From Nitriliruptoraceae bacterium (GTDB lineage Bacteria > Actinomycetota > Nitriliruptoria > Nitriliruptorales > Nitriliruptoraceae), in assembly GCA_007120565.1 (NCBI GenBank), contig SKNK01000007.1:1-8979 (forward strand): a DNA stretch of 8,979 nt, given 5' to 3'. How positions within the stretch are numbered: the stretch's first letter is position 1; each line of letters opens with the position of its first letter. This document shows, one piece after another, positions 7,724 to 8,979 of the stretch. The notes below the pieces were generated by a model. It did no database searches, had not been told where the DNA came from, and saw nothing but the letters and a program-made list of their open reading frames with translations. Position numbers and translations under genes: made by a program.

Positions 7724-8979
7724 ATGCTTGCACCGTCGCGTGATCCGAGCGTCGCCGCGGACGCTGTCCTCGCGCTCCAGCGGCGGCTGGCGGCTGCCGG
7801 CTTCGACCTACCCCTGCAGCTGTGGGATGGCCGCACCACGGGGCCTCCGGATCCGGACTATCGCCTCGTGTTGCACGCACCCTGGTCGCTGCGCGCGATG
7901 CTGGTCCCGCCCAGCGACCTGCAGGTCGGGGAGACCTACCTGCGCGTTGCCATCGATGTCCAAGGATCGATGGTCGCGGCCCTGCGCGACCTGGTCCGTC
8001 TCCGCGACGGGTTGACGACCCGGGGCCGGCTGGCGGTAGCAGGTCTGGTCGCTCGGCTGCCGCGCCCTCCGAAGGGCCCGGTCGGCGATGGCCGCGTGGT
8101 GTTGCGGGGACAACGCCACAGTCGAGATCGAGATGCCGATGCGGTCCGCCACCACTACGACGCCGGTGACGAGCTCTACCAGCTGTTCCTCGACCGCGAA
8201 CTCGTGTACTCCTGTGCCTACTTCAGTGACGCGGATCGTTGCGCGCCGGCCGGTGATCGGGCGGTGCTCGACCGTGCGCAGCGTCGCAAGCTCGAACTCG
8301 TGTGTCGCAAGTTGGCGCTACGTCCCGGGGAGCGCTTCCTCGATGTCGGATGCGGTTGGGGTTCCCTGGTGATCCATGCGGCTCGGGAGCACGACGTTGA
8401 GGCCGTGGGGGTGACGTTGTCGGAGAACCAGGCCGCGTTGGCCCGGGAGCGGGTCGCGGAAGCCGGGTTGGGTGACCGGGTACGCATCGAACGCGCGGAC
8501 TACCGCGAGGTGGACGCTCGCTTCGACGCGATCGCGTCGGTCGGGATGGTCGAGCACGTCGGTGCGGATCAGCTCGACCGCTACTTCGCCCACCTCCGAG
8601 GACTCCTGCGAGACGGCGGCCGGTTGCTGAACCACGGCATCACAACCGGGCAGCGCGACCTCGTCCGTGACTTCGCCACCGAGCCGGACACCTTCATCGG
8701 CAGGTACGTCTTCCCGGACGGGGCGCTCGTCCCGGCGTACCGCATGGTCGCCCACGTCGAACGCAGCGGTCTGGAGCTGCAGGATGTGCAGCAGCTCCGC
8801 CCGCACTACGCCCGGACCCTGGAGCACTGGGTCACCAATCTCGAAGCCAACTACGCCGAGGTGGTCGACGCCGTCGGCGAGCAGACGGCTCGCGTGTGGC
8901 GCGCCTACCTCGCCGGGTCGGTCCTGGGGTTCGAGCGCGGAGATCTCGGTGTCGTCCAGGTCCTGGCTACGCGCGGCGA
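7724..8979 (+). CDS. Cyclopropane-fatty-acyl-phospholipid synthase-family methyltransferase (3' end cut by window)
   Basis: The frame is open for 418 codons from the ATG at 7724 to the window edge. The family is about 390-440 residues long, so only the last few codons are probably missing. The family transfers a methylene or methyl group from S-adenosylmethionine to cis double bonds in phospholipid acyl chains at the membrane surface. The N-terminal lipid-binding part (1-140) is followed by HHYDAGDELYQLFLD (143-157), YSCAYF (162-167), the SAM motif LDVGCGWGS (206-214), VGVTLSENQ (228-236) and GMVEHVG (274-280). Residues equivalent to the E. coli bicarbonate/active-site set are seen: C163, E277, H304 with I306, and Y362. 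It should be active. In actinobacteria close relatives also make mycolate cyclopropanes or act in 10-methyl fatty acid synthesis, so the exact product is open. No clear Shine-Dalgarno precedes the ATG; see the candidate promoter entry. Confidence 0.92.
   Translation, partial: MLAPSRDPSVAADAVLALQRRLAAAGFDLPLQLWDGRTTGPPDPDYRLVLHAPWSLRAMLVPPSDLQVGETYLRVAIDVQGSMVAALRDLVRLRDGLTTRGRLAVAGLVARLPRPPKGPVGDGRVVLRGQRHSRDRDADAVRHHYDAGDELYQLFLDRELVYSCAYFSDADRCAPAGDRAVLDRAQRRKLELVCRKLALRPGERFLDVGCGWGSLVIHAAREHDVEAVGVTLSENQAALARERVAEAGLGDRVRIERADYREVDARFDAIASVGMVEHVGADQLDRYFAHLRGLLRDGGRLLNHGITTGQRDLVRDFATEPDTFIGRYVFPDGALVPAYRMVAHVERSGLELQDVQQLRPHYARTLEHWVTNLEANYAEVVDAVGEQTARVWRAYLAGSVLGFERGDLGVVQVLATRG

Noticed and set aside
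8318..8827. Minus-strand open frame of 169 codons opposite the methyltransferase gene
   Set aside because: The plus-strand frame holds all cyclopropane-synthase motifs through this stretch, so the antisense frame is a shadow.

Overview
The window is uniformly GC-rich. Its real reading frames strongly prefer G or C at the third codon position, GTG starts occur, and several protein types are typical of Actinomycetota. I therefore read it as chromosomal DNA of a high-GC actinobacterium; I cannot name the genus. There is no tRNA, rRNA, CRISPR array, transposase, integrase or phage gene. The window shows ordinary accessory and housekeeping content plus clear traces of gene decay.

Left block (75-3163, minus strand). 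Reading leftwards: a scar where an AraC-type regulator gene and a VOC (glyoxalase-like) gene were fused by an internal deletion; an intact split-barrel flavin/F420-binding oxidase of the pyridoxamine-phosphate-oxidase superfamily; and a short UvrA paralogue that lacks the UvrB-binding insertion. The same strand and tight spacing suggest that the last two are one transcription unit, and that the scar is the broken front of the same ancestral operon.

Middle (3164-3729). A 57-residue membrane protein gene is encoded at 3313-3486 on the minus strand. The spacers around it carry three hairpins and a perfect 12-nt tandem duplication.

Signalling gene (3730-6222, minus strand). This is a single large protein with the order MEDS - PAS - PAS - PAS - EAL. 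It should be a cyclic-di-GMP phosphodiesterase with complex sensory input and no GGDEF partner domain.

Right block (6485-8979, plus strand). It is divergent from the signalling gene across a 262-nt spacer that holds inverted repeats and a possible decayed gene tail. It contains an APH/choline-kinase-fold phosphotransferase with an altered catalytic-loop motif, then a cyclopropane-fatty-acid-synthase-type methyltransferase that runs off the window edge. The methyltransferase appears to have its own promoter and possibly a leaderless transcript.

I see no obvious new multi-gene defence or biosynthetic system. The points most worth following are the AraC/VOC deletion scar, the MEDS-PAS3-EAL architecture, the HxD-altered kinase and the tiny glycine-rich membrane protein.
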